A DNA stretch of 64,000 bases, taken from NCBI RefSeq assembly GCF_032598785.1, contig NZ_CP102984.1; one strand, given 5' to 3'. Of this stretch, positions 18,389 to 29,170 are shown piece after piece; positions within the stretch are counted from its first letter, which is position 1; the number at the start of each line of letters is the position of its first letter. The notes beneath the pieces are model-generated. The model saw only the letters and a list, made by a program, of their open reading frames with translations, had not been told where the DNA came from and ran no database searches. The translations under genes and the position numbers were made by a program. Source of the DNA: Terrisporobacter petrolearius. GTDB taxonomy: Bacteria > Bacillota > Clostridia > Peptostreptococcales > Peptostreptococcaceae.

Positions 18389-18560
18389 TGAGACCTAAAA
18401 GTTGGACTTAACACTGGAATGATAATTTTCATTCCAGTGTTATTTATTTAATTATACAAAGTTGAATTATGTTTAATTCTATAAGCAAAATTTGAGTAAA
18501 ATCCCATGTTATAGTTTTTGTCTAAAAGATATTCATATACACCATTCACTATTATTCCGT
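18389..18560 (-). mobile_element. probable IS3-type terminal remnant
   Basis: TGAGACCTAAAAGTTGGACT at 18389 resembles an IS3-family terminal repeat and starts where the att terminator is broken. It is followed by a perfect 13-bp hairpin (18410-18422 with 18429-18441). The minus strand of 18460-18560 reads as the end of a protein (GIIVNGVYEYLLDKNYNMGF). About 78 bases (18483-18560) recur at 60311-60389 upstream of the second Rhs copy. Family call is tentative. Confidence 0.45.
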
Positions 18561-18683
18561 TCTATATATATTTATATAATTTAACTTATTTATTAAGTTT
18601 AAACAAATATAATTAGCATACATCCAGGGGTGACTTAACTAAGTATAAAAATATGATTATACGCACAATTTTAAAAAAGTGTA

Positions 18684-18712
18684 TTGAAAAACGTTCTCAT
18701 AAATATTATAGT
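18684..18712 (+). promoter_or_regulatory. candidate sigma-A promoter of the rhs gene
   Basis: TTGAAA (18684-18689), 17-base spacer, TATAGT (18707-18712), leaving a leader of about 110 bases before the TTG start. No riboswitch-like structure recognised in the leader. Confidence 0.55.
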
Positions 18713-18828
18713 AGTATTATGGAAAAAATGTTAAAAAATGGAAAGAGGAGGGTCGGATTTTTTATTAAGCGAGTTTAACAGTTTTTCTAAGTGAATTTTT
18801 AAGTAATTATAATAGTGGGGGGAAAAAT

Positions 18829-21800
18829 TTGAAAAAGAGTACATTTATTAAAATTATTTCGTATATGCTGACCATATGTATAACTGTAACAAATATACCT
18901 ATATCAGTATTTGCAGAAGAAATCTCAAAGTCTGAATCTACAGTAGAAGAGGGCGTAGAAGAAATGACTGAAGGGATAATTGAAAAAACCGAAAATAAGA
19001 CTGTTTATCAGTTAAAAAATGGATTAAAAAAAGAAGTTATTCATGATTCTAATATAAGATATTATGATGATGGAAAACTAATTGATAATGATCCATCTTT
19101 AGTGGAAATTAAAGAAGATAAAACAGGTAGTAATACAGATTTAGCTGATTATGCTTATGAAAATAAAGACGGTGAAAATAAACATTACTTTCCAGAGAAG
19201 GTATCTAATGACACACCTATATTATTAGAAAATAATAAATATCAAATCTCTATGCATCCTATTATGGATGAAAGTAAGAAAGTAAAATTAGGAAAAGAAA
19301 AAACTACTAATATCTATGATGAAGAAGTAAATATACCAATAAAGGCTTCTTATGAATTTAATGAGTTAGATAGTGAAATAGAGTATATATCTTATGATAA
19401 TGGAATTAAAGAAAATATTATTCTAAACAAAGTTCCAGAGTCAAATAAATTTGAATTTGAAATATATGCAAAAGACCTAGAAGCTAAAAAGTGTGAGCTA
19501 GAGGAAAGTATAGTATTTTATGATAAGAATACAAAGGAAGTAGTTGCAAGCATAGACGCACCGTTTATGAATGATGCAACTAACAAAGCATACAGTGAAG
19601 ATATAACTTATAATATAAAACCTAAAGAAGATTCAAAAGATCTATATATTTTAACTATGACAGTAGATAAAGACTATCTTAATAGTAAAGATAGACAATA
19701 TCCAGTTAAAATAGATCCAAGCGTTACATGGACAGGAGATAGTAATATAATCGATACTTATATAATAAGTGGTTCATCATATGCAGGTATAAACTTTTAT
19801 AATAGTGGAACTACAGCTTTTCCTGTAGGTAGAGGTAGCCAAGGAATAAATAGAAGTTTAATCAAAGGTAAGAAATTATTTAGCACAGTTGAAGGTAAAT
19901 ATGTTGAAAAAGCAACATTAACATTATGTGAAACTAGCAATAACCAGTCATCAAACAAAATAAATGCATATCGTATTATTGATGATTGGAAGGAAAAAAC
20001 AGTTACTTGGAATAACAAACCAAGATACAATACTAGTGATGGTGCATATGGTTCTTTTACAACAACAGGTACACTATACAAAGAAAGAAATTTAAACTTA
20101 ACAACTTATGCACGAAAAATTGCAAGTAATCAAATAAAAGATTATGGACTTATGTTAAAGGCAGAGAATGAAACTACATCTACAGGTAAATACTCTAAAT
20201 TTTATGGATCAAGACATTCAAATACATCTCTAAGACCAAAGTTTACATTAGAATATTATGATGGACCTCAACAGCCTACAAGTGTAGATATTAGTCATCA
20301 ATATATGAATGGAAGTCAAAGTTTAAAAGTTTCTTGGGAAGGAATTACTTCAAAATCTTTAAATCGTGTACAATATAGAATTGCTAAATGTGATGATAAT
20401 GGTAATGTAACTGATTCAGAGTATATACCATATAAAACATTGAAAACTACAAGTAGTTCAAGTGGAAGTGCAACAATATCTGATGCAAAAAACTGGGCAT
20501 CGGGAAGATATAGGATCTATGTAAGGGGAGTTGACAATGGGAACATAAATGGAATTGGAAGGTGGAGGTCTATATATATAGATAAAGCAAATCCAGTTAT
20601 AGAATCAATGTCAGTAACACCAACATCTTCTTCAACTAATCCAATAGGTCCTAAAAACATATCTATATCATGGAAAGTTAATGAAAAATATTTGAAAGAT
20701 GTACAGTATAGTATTGATGAAGGAAGCTATTCTTCTGTAGGTAGCACAGCCATATCAAATTCAAAGTACACTATACCATCATCCAAGTTTAATGATTCTA
20801 AATCATATAAAATAAAACTAAAAGCTATAGATAAAGCGGGAAATATTAGTCCTATTAAAAGTGTAGATGTACACATTGATAAAACTGCTCCCCAAATAGG
20901 CAAACTTGAACTAAAGGATTCTTCAGGAAATACTATAACAGATACTTGGACTAGAGAAAAAAAACCTCAAATATGCTTTAGTAATGTAACAGAAGAAGGT
21001 TCTGGTATTGCCATAGAAAATATAAGATATGCTGTAGTAAAATCAGGAAATGATGAACCAGAAAGTTATTCTTCTCCTAAAGATATAAAGTTTACATCTA
21101 GTGTGAATCCTTACGAAGGTTATTTCTATAGAAATACGGAAGGTTATTCTGGTGCTTATGACATATATGTAAAAATTACAGATAAAGCTGGAAATGTAAT
21201 TATAGAAAGAGTTACATCAAAAAGAGATACCATAGGACCAACTGGAAGTATAGGAGTTGAAAATTTAACAAGTTCTACAGATTTATTAAGCAAAACTATA
21301 AATATTACAGGTATTGTTAATGATAAAGAAAGTGGAATAAAGACAAGTAATATGAAGTTATACAAATTAGATGACAATGGTAAAGAAGATGGAAGTTTCG
21401 AACCGGTGGTAATTTATGAAAATGCGACTATGTCAAACTCAACAGCTTTTGATACAACAAAACTAGAAAATGGAAAATACATATTAAAACTTTATGTTGA
21501 AGACAATGTAGCTTACAAAAAAACAATTACAAAAGAAATTACTATTGTTAATAAAATAAAGGCTCCTAAATTAATTAGTAATCCAATAAAAGATAACCCA
21601 GCAACTATAAGTTGGCGTTATGATGATAGTAATATGGTAATTTCAGGAATTCAATATAAGCTTGAGGATAGTGATGAATGGGTTGATGTGAAAGATTCAA
21701 ATAAAGTCACAGGGGACTTTACAGTCAACTTGCCAGAAAAAAACGGAGAATACAAAGTTAAAGTTAGAGCTATAGATAAATATGGATTTGAAGGCGATGA

Positions 21801-24800
21801 GAGTACTGTAATATGTATCGTAGACAGGCAAAATCCTACAGTAAATATTACATCTGTTGACAGGGGAATTGTAAAAGGAACTGTAACAGATGAGAATTTT
21901 TCAGGGTGGAAAATCTATATAAAAAAAGAAAAGGAAGAGGATAGTTCATACAAATTATTACTAGAAGGTAAGAATAGTGTAGAAGATAAGATAATAGGTA
22001 TTTTAGATTTACAACATTTTGAAACGGGAACATATAACATAAAACTTGTTGGAAGAGATATTGTTGGTAACGAAGGTTCTTCTGTTGTAAAATTTGAAAA
22101 GAATGAGCATTTTACAAATGTAGAATTAATACAACCAAGTTTTAGGGTGGAAAGAGAATATTATCAAGACTATACTAGCGATAGTATTGTTTTAAAGTCT
22201 ACTAAAAAGGAACTTTCATTGAAGTATGAAGGATTAAACTTATTAAGTAGACTTACGGGAACTACTAATTGGTATATTAATAATAAAAATGTAGGAACAG
22301 GTTCTAAATATGAAGATGATTTTTCAAAATATGAAAGAAATAAAAATTATCAAATATCAGTAGTTAATAAAGATTTATTAGGTAATGTTAAATATAGTAT
22401 GCCTTTAATAAAAAATTATGAAATGAAGAATATTTCATTATCTGATGCAAATTCATCTAGTAATAGTATAGTTAAAAATATCAAATTTGGCGATAAAATA
22501 GCTAGTTTTAGATTAATAGATACTAATATAGCCAAAAAAGTAAGTTATGAAATTAAGATTGGTAATGGTGAATACACTAAAATTAATCCAGAAGAAACAT
22601 ACAATATAATTGATTTATCTGATGAAATTGAAACAGATAGCATTTTTATTAGAGTTAGTGGTACTAATAATTCTGATATACAAAATTTAAATGATATAAG
22701 TTTACAGCTTGACTGTTTAAATAAAGAATATTTTAGTATTTCAGATATTGAAAATTACAGACCAGAAAATTTATCAGCAAAAGATAAAATTAATTATAAG
22801 ACTTATATTAAGTGGGATATACCAGAAGGTGAATTTCCTAAAGATATATATTATGAAGTATACAGAGGAACGGAGCCTAACTTTAAACCTTCTAATTATA
22901 CATTAGTAGCAAAAGATGTACAGGCTGGGTACTGGAGTGAGCCTAATATTAATTATTCCAGCACTTTCTATTATAAAATACGAGCAGTAAAACGTAATAA
23001 AGATGGTAGTATAATTGAAGCAAGCTCATATTCTGATGAAGTCTCTAGTACAGTCGTAGATTCAGATGAATATACAAAGAGAATGGGAATAAAAGAATAT
23101 TGGGAATATGTTGATGTTGAAATGCCTAATGGTACAGGTCATATAGAAAAAAGTGAAGGAAACTTTGTATATCAACAAAAAGATGCAGTTCTACCTAACG
23201 AAGAATTAGAAGTAAATTTAAATCGTACATATAACAGTAAATCTAGCGCAAAATCAGCTTTTGGTATTGGATGGAACCATGACTACGATATAGAAATACT
23301 TAGCTTATGTGAAAAGGATAAACTAGATGAAGGAAAAATTGCATTAAAAGACAGTACAGGAACAATATATTATTTCCATAAAAAAGATGATGGAACTTAT
23401 GTATCATCCATGGGTAAATATATTAACTTATTAAAAGAAGATATAACAGATGAAATCAAGATACCAGATAGAAGTGCTACATCACAAGGAAATGCTGAAA
23501 TAACTAAAACTATTAATAGTTCATATACAATTACTACAAAAGATAATGGTACATATAAATTTAATAGTGGTGGACAGTTAATATATATGTCAGATGCAAA
23601 TAATAATTTCTTACTATTCGAATATGACAATAACAAAGGTTTAATAAGCAAAATAACTACAAGTAAAAATATCTCTATAGAGTTTGTTTATAATGATGCT
23701 CCAGGGAAAGATTTATTAACAGTAAAAGAAATTATTCTTCCTGACGGTAGTAAAATGCAATATAACTATAACGATGAATCAAGATTGGTTAGTGTAGATA
23801 AAGTTGGAGATAGTGAAAATATAACATATAATTACGAATATGATAAAAATGGAAATGTAAATAAAGTATTAGATGCAGAAGGTAACTCTTATGGAATAAA
23901 TTACGATTCAAAGGACAGAGCTTATGAAATAGTATATCCTCATTCTAGGAATTTGTTTGCAGAAACTATAAAGCTTGAATATTCGGATAAGGCTACAAAA
24001 ACTACGACTAAAAAATTAGTTAATGGAAATGTAAGATCTAGTGAAGTTGACGAATTTGATTCTGCCTTTGGTAATTGCTTGAGAAGTACAGATGCTGAAG
24101 GATTCACAACTACTTATGAATATACAAATAATCTAAGAACTAAAGAAACTTCACAAGTAGATTACCAAGCATTAGAAAATGGAAAAGTTGTTTGGAAAAA
24201 AACAGAAAAGTCGGAAACTACAAGTTATGATAATAATGAAAATGTAACTGAAGAAAAAGATGAAGATGGTTCTACATCTTCATATCAATATAGCAATAAG
24301 AGAAGTGACGAAGCATTAAATGACTTGCCAACATCATTGACAGAACGTGACGGTGATGGGAATCTAATAACTGATGAAATATATGAGTATGATCAATACG
24401 GTAATACAACAAAGGTATACGATAAAATCACAAATACCACACTACTTACAACATACACTGAAGATGGGGAAGTTGAAAATGAAACAGAAATACTAGGTTC
24501 ACCAAGTGATGGAAAGGTACAAAGTGAAGCAAAATATACTTACTCTTATGATGAAAAAGGAAATAAAACAGAGATAAACACAGAAGTAGCTGATGGTACT
24601 AAGGTTGTTACTACTACAGTATATGACGTAATGGGAAGACAAATATCTTGTGAAGAAGTATTTACTGAAACTAGCGGAAAAACAAGTAAAAAAATTACAA
24701 CTAATACTTTTGACTCTTTTGGAAGACTGATAAAAACAGTATATAAAGAAGGGGATAAGGAGACTACAACTGAAAAATCCTATTATCCAAATGGAACTAC

Positions 24801-27800
24801 AAAAAGTGAAACATCAGAAGATGGAACAATTACATCGTATACTTATGACGAAATGAATAGAGAAGCAAGCGAAACTGTAAAAAAAGATGGATTAGTTAAA
24901 ACTTGGGACACAACATACAGCTATGAAACTGTAGAAACATTTACAGGTAAAGGAACTAAAAGAACTGAATATTCATTTATAAGTACAGAAACAAATCCAG
25001 ATGGTGACATTATAGGTCAAACTTATCAAGATGCATTAGGAAGAACTATAAGGGAAAAAGAAAATGGAGTTTATGTGGACTTAACTTATGATGGCCAAGA
25101 AAACATAATAACTAAATATGAAGCAGGTCAAAATGCTGGTAGTGAAAAAGGCATTCTTTCAGTATTTCTATATGATAGTCTAGGAAATCAAACAACAACT
25201 ATGCTTAATCCAGCTTATGATTCAAATGCAAAAACATTCTATGTAGATGGTGATAATACAATAACTACAACAAAGAAATATGATTCATCAGGAAATGTAA
25301 TTGAAGATATAGATGGAGAAGGAAACTCTACAAAATATGAGTATGACAAAGAAGCAAGAATATCAAAGGTAATACTTCCTGATTCAGAAAATAATATAAC
25401 TAGTTTTACTTATGACAAAGAAAATACAGATGGTACAACAAGTACTATAGTTACAGATGCAAATGGGAATAAAAGTGAGACAATAACTAATTCTCAAGAT
25501 CTTGCAGTATTAATTAAGGATCTTGGTGATGGTTCTATAAAACCAATAGCTACAGCAACAGAATACAACTCAAAAGATAATGTGGTTAAAGAAACAAACA
25601 CAGAAGGAAATTACAAAACTTATGAGTATGATGACAAAGAGCGTTTAAGTGCAGTAAATTACTATGATTCTAAAAAGAATAGAACTCTAAGAACAGAGTA
25701 TGAGTATGATATATCTGACAATATAACAGTAATGCGAGATTATAAGCAGTCAGGTGGCAAATTAAACTTATATAGATATACACGATATAGTTATGATAGT
25801 CTTAAGAGATTAGTAGGATATGCTGAGTTAGATGCTGAGCATATATCAGGAGATTCGCCAACAGATGCTGAAATAGATAGTCAAAAAATTACTTATGAGT
25901 ATGATATAGACGATAATATAACAAATGTAACATATCCTTCCTCTACATCTAGTGATGTAAAAGGACTAAAGTTCACTTATAATAGTGATAAGTGGTTACA
26001 AAAGATAGAGGCAAAAGTTAAAGTAGGGCACAAGCTTCTTAGAGAATACAACTACTTAAACGATGGAAAAGTTGCAAGTATAAAAGATTACAGAGATTTT
26101 GCAAATGGAAGTAAAAGTACCTATACACTTAGAAGTTTTAAGTACGATAGCTTTGGAAGAGCTATAGACATTACTTATACTGATAGTGGAAAAGAAGAAG
26201 TGCTAGAAAAATATGAATACACTTATAATAAAAATAACCATATAATGAGTGAATATTTATATAATAACTACACTAGCACAACTCAGCGTGACGAAGATTC
26301 ACCTAAAACAACAGTAGATGAACTGCGTGAATATGAATACGACAAACTTGGTAGACTTACTGAAACAAATATAAGGGATAATATCTCAAATTCAATAAGC
26401 AGCACTGTTTATACTTATGATAAAGTAGGTAACAGAGTCAAAGAAGCTAAAGATGGAAAAACAACTACATACACATATAACTCTTTAAATCAATTGGTTT
26501 CAAGTGTTGAAGTTGGATCAGAAGATTCAAAAGATGGAAGTGAAGAGTCATCTGAGGATGAGGGAGAGTCCAACACCACATTATCCAATAAAGCTTATGC
26601 TTATGATTTAAATGGAAATCAGCTAAGAGAATCAGACAGTGTAACAAATGAAGTAAAGTGCTACACTTACGATGCAGCAAACCGCATGGATAAGGCCATG
26701 TTTACAAAGGCTGGTATAGTAACATTAAACCAAGTAAATACTTACAACGGAAATGGACAAAGAATTGAAAAATCAGAAAATGGTCAATCAACTAAGTACT
26801 ATTACCAAGACGATTCAGTACTTTACACAACTGGAAAAGCTGATACGTCAACAGAATTAGAAGAGCCAGAGAATGTTGAAAAACTTACTGGAGTAACTAG
26901 CCTTAACCTAATGGGAGCTAGTGGAAATGCTATTGCTACAGTTAGGGATATTTCAAGCACTGAAGGTGAAAAGTACTATTTCTACAACAAGGACATGCGT
27001 GAAAGCACAACAAACCTAGTAAACGTAGAAGGTAAAAGTGAAATAGCTTATGAATACACTGACTTTGGTGAAACTGAAATAAACGGTGATGAAAACTTCT
27101 ACAACGAGATCTGCTACACAGGTGGAATTTACGATAATAAAACAGGACTATATTATTTGAATGCAAGATACTACAATCCTGAAGATGGAAGATTCTTAAC
27201 AGAAGACACTTATCGTGGAGAATTCACAGACCCGAGCAGTTTACATCTATATGCATATTGTAAAAACAACCCAATATCATATACAGATCCAAGTGGTCAT
27301 TTCCCAATTTTGCTCGCATTTGATGCTGCATGGGGGGCATATGATGGATATCAATATGCGAAGAAGAAAAATCTAAGAGGTTGGAAAAAAGCAGGAGCTA
27401 TAGTTGGAGGAGCAATACTTGGAACTATAAATCCATTTAAAGCATTAAAAGTAGGTAAAGTTTTCAAAAAGGTTGCTAAAGTAGTTAAAAAGCGTAAGAG
27501 CACAAAGGCTATAGCCAAGAGAGTTTATAGGGTTGCAAGGAAAACTAAAGTAGTTACAAAAAGGTCTTATAGAAAAGCAAGAAGAAAGGCTACGAGAACA
27601 TATCGTAGGGTTAGATGTAAAATAACTAAAAAAGGTTGTTTTACAGCAGGAACTTTAATATCAACTGAAGACGGATTAGTTCCAATAGAGGATATTGAAG
27701 AAGGCGACCTGGTATGGGCACAAAATCCAGAAACAGGAGAAGTAGCCCTTAAAAAAGTAGCACAAACTTTTGAAAAAGAAACAGATACAATACTTTATAT

Positions 27801-28332
27801 TAAAGTAGCTGGAGAAGTTATTGAAGCTACCGAACAGCATGTGTTCTATATTGATGGTGTAGGCTGGATACCAGCAAGTATGATTGAAGAAGGAGACGTA
27901 GTAGTTCTTCAGTCAGGTGATAAGTCTGCAGTTGAGACGATAGATAAAGTAGTTCATAATGAACTGATAACGGTATATAACTTCGAGGTTGAAGATTTCC
28001 ATACGTATTTTGTATCTGATGCAAGTGTGCTTGTACATAATGATTATTCAGGAGTAAGAAGAAAAAAAGGTAGAACAGGTAAACAGAAACGATTAAGACA
28101 AATGGCAGAAGATGATAAATTGTCAAGTTCCTTAAGAGGGGAAATAAAACAAGATATTAACCAAATAAAAAGAAAGAAAAGAAAAAATATAAGGGTACCT
28201 AAAGGGCATCAAATGGCTCATCAAAGAGGATATGAGGCAAGAAAAGGCTATGGATATGAATACAGTAATTTAAATACCATAAAAGATCATAAGCGCCAAC
28301 ATAAATTTGATAACAACGGTAAGAAGAGGTGA
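18829..28332 (+). CDS. giant secreted WapA/Rhs-family polymorphic toxin with Hint and HNH-like C-terminus
   Basis: 3167 aa; TTG start after GTGGGGGG. Order: Sec signal peptide (1-30); DNRLRE-like domain (about 300-485, with WNNKP); Ig/Fn3-like modules (about 490-1420); DUF6531-like entry (LNRTYNSKSSAKSAFGIGWN, about 1465); YD repeats (about 1560-2770); Rhs core YYLNARYYNPEDGRFLTED and DPSSLHLYAY to DPSGHF (about 2775-2820); strongly basic linker (about 2865-2935); pre-toxin Hint domain (GCFTAGTLIS at 2936 to VLVHN at 3070); toxin tip of about 95 residues. The tip contains PKGHQMAHQRG and NTIKDHKRQHK, a His-rich pattern like HNH-type polymorphic toxins (type 8-like; tentative). A contact-delivered wall or secreted toxin is the likely role. 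Two immunity genes follow. Confidence 0.93.
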   Translation: MKKSTFIKIISYMLTICITVTNIPISVFAEEISKSESTVEEGVEEMTEGIIEKTENKTVYQLKNGLKKEVIHDSNIRYYDDGKLIDNDPSLVEIKEDKTGSNTDLADYAYENKDGENKHYFPEKVSNDTPILLENNKYQISMHPIMDESKKVKLGKEKTTNIYDEEVNIPIKASYEFNELDSEIEYISYDNGIKENIILNKVPESNKFEFEIYAKDLEAKKCELEESIVFYDKNTKEVVASIDAPFMNDATNKAYSEDITYNIKPKEDSKDLYILTMTVDKDYLNSKDRQYPVKIDPSVTWTGDSNIIDTYIISGSSYAGINFYNSGTTAFPVGRGSQGINRSLIKGKKLFSTVEGKYVEKATLTLCETSNNQSSNKINAYRIIDDWKEKTVTWNNKPRYNTSDGAYGSFTTTGTLYKERNLNLTTYARKIASNQIKDYGLMLKAENETTSTGKYSKFYGSRHSNTSLRPKFTLEYYDGPQQPTSVDISHQYMNGSQSLKVSWEGITSKSLNRVQYRIAKCDDNGNVTDSEYIPYKTLKTTSSSSGSATISDAKNWASGRYRIYVRGVDNGNINGIGRWRSIYIDKANPVIESMSVTPTSSSTNPIGPKNISISWKVNEKYLKDVQYSIDEGSYSSVGSTAISNSKYTIPSSKFNDSKSYKIKLKAIDKAGNISPIKSVDVHIDKTAPQIGKLELKDSSGNTITDTWTREKKPQICFSNVTEEGSGIAIENIRYAVVKSGNDEPESYSSPKDIKFTSSVNPYEGYFYRNTEGYSGAYDIYVKITDKAGNVIIERVTSKRDTIGPTGSIGVENLTSSTDLLSKTINITGIVNDKESGIKTSNMKLYKLDDNGKEDGSFEPVVIYENATMSNSTAFDTTKLENGKYILKLYVEDNVAYKKTITKEITIVNKIKAPKLISNPIKDNPATISWRYDDSNMVISGIQYKLEDSDEWVDVKDSNKVTGDFTVNLPEKNGEYKVKVRAIDKYGFEGDESTVICIVDRQNPTVNITSVDRGIVKGTVTDENFSGWKIYIKKEKEEDSSYKLLLEGKNSVEDKIIGILDLQHFETGTYNIKLVGRDIVGNEGSSVVKFEKNEHFTNVELIQPSFRVEREYYQDYTSDSIVLKSTKKELSLKYEGLNLLSRLTGTTNWYINNKNVGTGSKYEDDFSKYERNKNYQISVVNKDLLGNVKYSMPLIKNYEMKNISLSDANSSSNSIVKNIKFGDKIASFRLIDTNIAKKVSYEIKIGNGEYTKINPEETYNIIDLSDEIETDSIFIRVSGTNNSDIQNLNDISLQLDCLNKEYFSISDIENYRPENLSAKDKINYKTYIKWDIPEGEFPKDIYYEVYRGTEPNFKPSNYTLVAKDVQAGYWSEPNINYSSTFYYKIRAVKRNKDGSIIEASSYSDEVSSTVVDSDEYTKRMGIKEYWEYVDVEMPNGTGHIEKSEGNFVYQQKDAVLPNEELEVNLNRTYNSKSSAKSAFGIGWNHDYDIEILSLCEKDKLDEGKIALKDSTGTIYYFHKKDDGTYVSSMGKYINLLKEDITDEIKIPDRSATSQGNAEITKTINSSYTITTKDNGTYKFNSGGQLIYMSDANNNFLLFEYDNNKGLISKITTSKNISIEFVYNDAPGKDLLTVKEIILPDGSKMQYNYNDESRLVSVDKVGDSENITYNYEYDKNGNVNKVLDAEGNSYGINYDSKDRAYEIVYPHSRNLFAETIKLEYSDKATKTTTKKLVNGNVRSSEVDEFDSAFGNCLRSTDAEGFTTTYEYTNNLRTKETSQVDYQALENGKVVWKKTEKSETTSYDNNENVTEEKDEDGSTSSYQYSNKRSDEALNDLPTSLTERDGDGNLITDEIYEYDQYGNTTKVYDKITNTTLLTTYTEDGEVENETEILGSPSDGKVQSEAKYTYSYDEKGNKTEINTEVADGTKVVTTTVYDVMGRQISCEEVFTETSGKTSKKITTNTFDSFGRLIKTVYKEGDKETTTEKSYYPNGTTKSETSEDGTITSYTYDEMNREASETVKKDGLVKTWDTTYSYETVETFTGKGTKRTEYSFISTETNPDGDIIGQTYQDALGRTIREKENGVYVDLTYDGQENIITKYEAGQNAGSEKGILSVFLYDSLGNQTTTMLNPAYDSNAKTFYVDGDNTITTTKKYDSSGNVIEDIDGEGNSTKYEYDKEARISKVILPDSENNITSFTYDKENTDGTTSTIVTDANGNKSETITNSQDLAVLIKDLGDGSIKPIATATEYNSKDNVVKETNTEGNYKTYEYDDKERLSAVNYYDSKKNRTLRTEYEYDISDNITVMRDYKQSGGKLNLYRYTRYSYDSLKRLVGYAELDAEHISGDSPTDAEIDSQKITYEYDIDDNITNVTYPSSTSSDVKGLKFTYNSDKWLQKIEAKVKVGHKLLREYNYLNDGKVASIKDYRDFANGSKSTYTLRSFKYDSFGRAIDITYTDSGKEEVLEKYEYTYNKNNHIMSEYLYNNYTSTTQRDEDSPKTTVDELREYEYDKLGRLTETNIRDNISNSISSTVYTYDKVGNRVKEAKDGKTTTYTYNSLNQLVSSVEVGSEDSKDGSEESSEDEGESNTTLSNKAYAYDLNGNQLRESDSVTNEVKCYTYDAANRMDKAMFTKAGIVTLNQVNTYNGNGQRIEKSENGQSTKYYYQDDSVLYTTGKADTSTELEEPENVEKLTGVTSLNLMGASGNAIATVRDISSTEGEKYYFYNKDMRESTTNLVNVEGKSEIAYEYTDFGETEINGDENFYNEICYTGGIYDNKTGLYYLNARYYNPEDGRFLTEDTYRGEFTDPSSLHLYAYCKNNPISYTDPSGHFPILLAFDAAWGAYDGYQYAKKKNLRGWKKAGAIVGGAILGTINPFKALKVGKVFKKVAKVVKKRKSTKAIAKRVYRVARKTKVVTKRSYRKARRKATRTYRRVRCKITKKGCFTAGTLISTEDGLVPIEDIEEGDLVWAQNPETGEVALKKVAQTFEKETDTILYIKVAGEVIEATEQHVFYIDGVGWIPASMIEEGDVVVLQSGDKSAVETIDKVVHNELITVYNFEVEDFHTYFVSDASVLVHNDYSGVRRKKGRTGKQKRLRQMAEDDKLSSSLRGEIKQDINQIKRKKRKNIRVPKGHQMAHQRGYEARKGYGYEYSNLNTIKDHKRQHKFDNNGKKR

Positions 28333-28337
28333 TAAAA

Positions 28338-28706
28338 TTGAAAAATGAAATAAATGGAGTATTAAACTCAAGTGAAGAGAAACAATATGAATATTTTATA
28401 AAAAAAGTTGTAGATTACGAAGAAATATGGGGATTATATTTTGAACAATGGTTTACAATTAAAGATGGTGATAGGGTAATAATTCCTTTATGGCCTAAAG
28501 AAGAATTTATTCAAGATAATATAAAAAAGAGTGAAGAACAGTATAAATCAAAATCTATAGATACATATGATTTTATTGATTTATGTATTCCGAAAATTAT
28601 AGAAAAACAACTTTCTATTGCATTATTTTGGGATGGAAAAAGGTACTTAAATGTTGATATTGAAAAATTTGTTAGTGACTTAGAAGATGAGATGAATAAT
28701 TATTAA
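28338..28706 (+). CDS. DUF2750-like immunity protein 1
   Basis: Probably the cognate immunity gene of the main toxin. The TTG at 28338 lies just after AGAGGTGA; a GTG at 28329 overlapping the toxin stop is the alternative. About 122 aa. The pattern YEYFIKKVVDYEEIWGLYFEQ, then IIPLWPKEEF, then a C-terminal acidic helix matches DUF2750, a family often found beside polymorphic toxins. Cytoplasmic, no signal. It is followed 20 bases later by a second family member. Confidence 0.72.
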   Translation: MKNEINGVLNSSEEKQYEYFIKKVVDYEEIWGLYFEQWFTIKDGDRVIIPLWPKEEFIQDNIKKSEEQYKSKSIDTYDFIDLCIPKIIEKQLSIALFWDGKRYLNVDIEKFVSDLEDEMNNY

Positions 28707-28726
28707 ATTAGGGAGGAAAACAACTT

Positions 28727-29107
28727 ATGAAACACATTTTAAATCTAAAAATAAATTCGGATAAAAGATACAAAAAATTTATTGATGATGTAATTGAAAA
28801 TAAAATTGTATGGGGATTGAAGTTAAAGAATGAAGATGGATGGGCAGTCGCTATATCTAATGAATATGAAGATACAGAGGTTATGACTTTCTGGTCAAAT
28901 AAAATTTATGCGAAAGCATGTTTAAAAGAAGAGTGGGATAATTATGAAATATGTTCCATTACATTAGATGATTTTTTAAACCATTGGCTTACAGGGCTAA
29001 ATGAAGATGAATTATTGGTAGGTGTAAATTGGGATATGAATTTAATAGGACTAGAAGTTGAACCGCTTGATCTATTGGATGATATTTTAAAATTAAAAAA
29101 TAAGTAA
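28727..29107 (+). CDS. DUF2750 immunity protein 2
   Basis: 126 aa, ATG after AGGGAGGAAA. Clear DUF2750 pattern: KRYKKFIDDVIENKIVWGLK, DGWAVA, MTFWSNKIYAKAC, ITLDDFLNHWLTGL. Homologous to the preceding gene but well diverged, so the pair is an old duplication or the second protects against a toxin variant no longer linked here. Same operon as the Rhs gene by spacing. Confidence 0.78.
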   Translation: MKHILNLKINSDKRYKKFIDDVIENKIVWGLKLKNEDGWAVAISNEYEDTEVMTFWSNKIYAKACLKEEWDNYEICSITLDDFLNHWLTGLNEDELLVGVNWDMNLIGLEVEPLDLLDDILKLKNK

Positions 29108-29127
29108 TTAATTACTTATAGAAAACT

Positions 29128-29170
29128 AATGGACTTGATAGAAAACTTAATGTTTTTTATTAAGTCCATT
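29128..29170 (+). terminator. module-end hairpin (after DUF2750 genes)
   Basis: AATGGACTTGATA / TATTAAGTCCATT with A/T-rich extension toward the loop. The same stem recurs at 37083 and 40161, each between an immunity gene and the next truncated Rhs copy. There is no pure T tail, so terminator function is probable rather than certain. Confidence 0.5.

Noticed and set aside
27634..28043. Hint domain as a protein-splicing intein
   Set aside because: It lies between an Rhs core and a C-terminal toxin with no interrupted host protein; this is the pre-toxin Hint arrangement, more likely releasing the tip.
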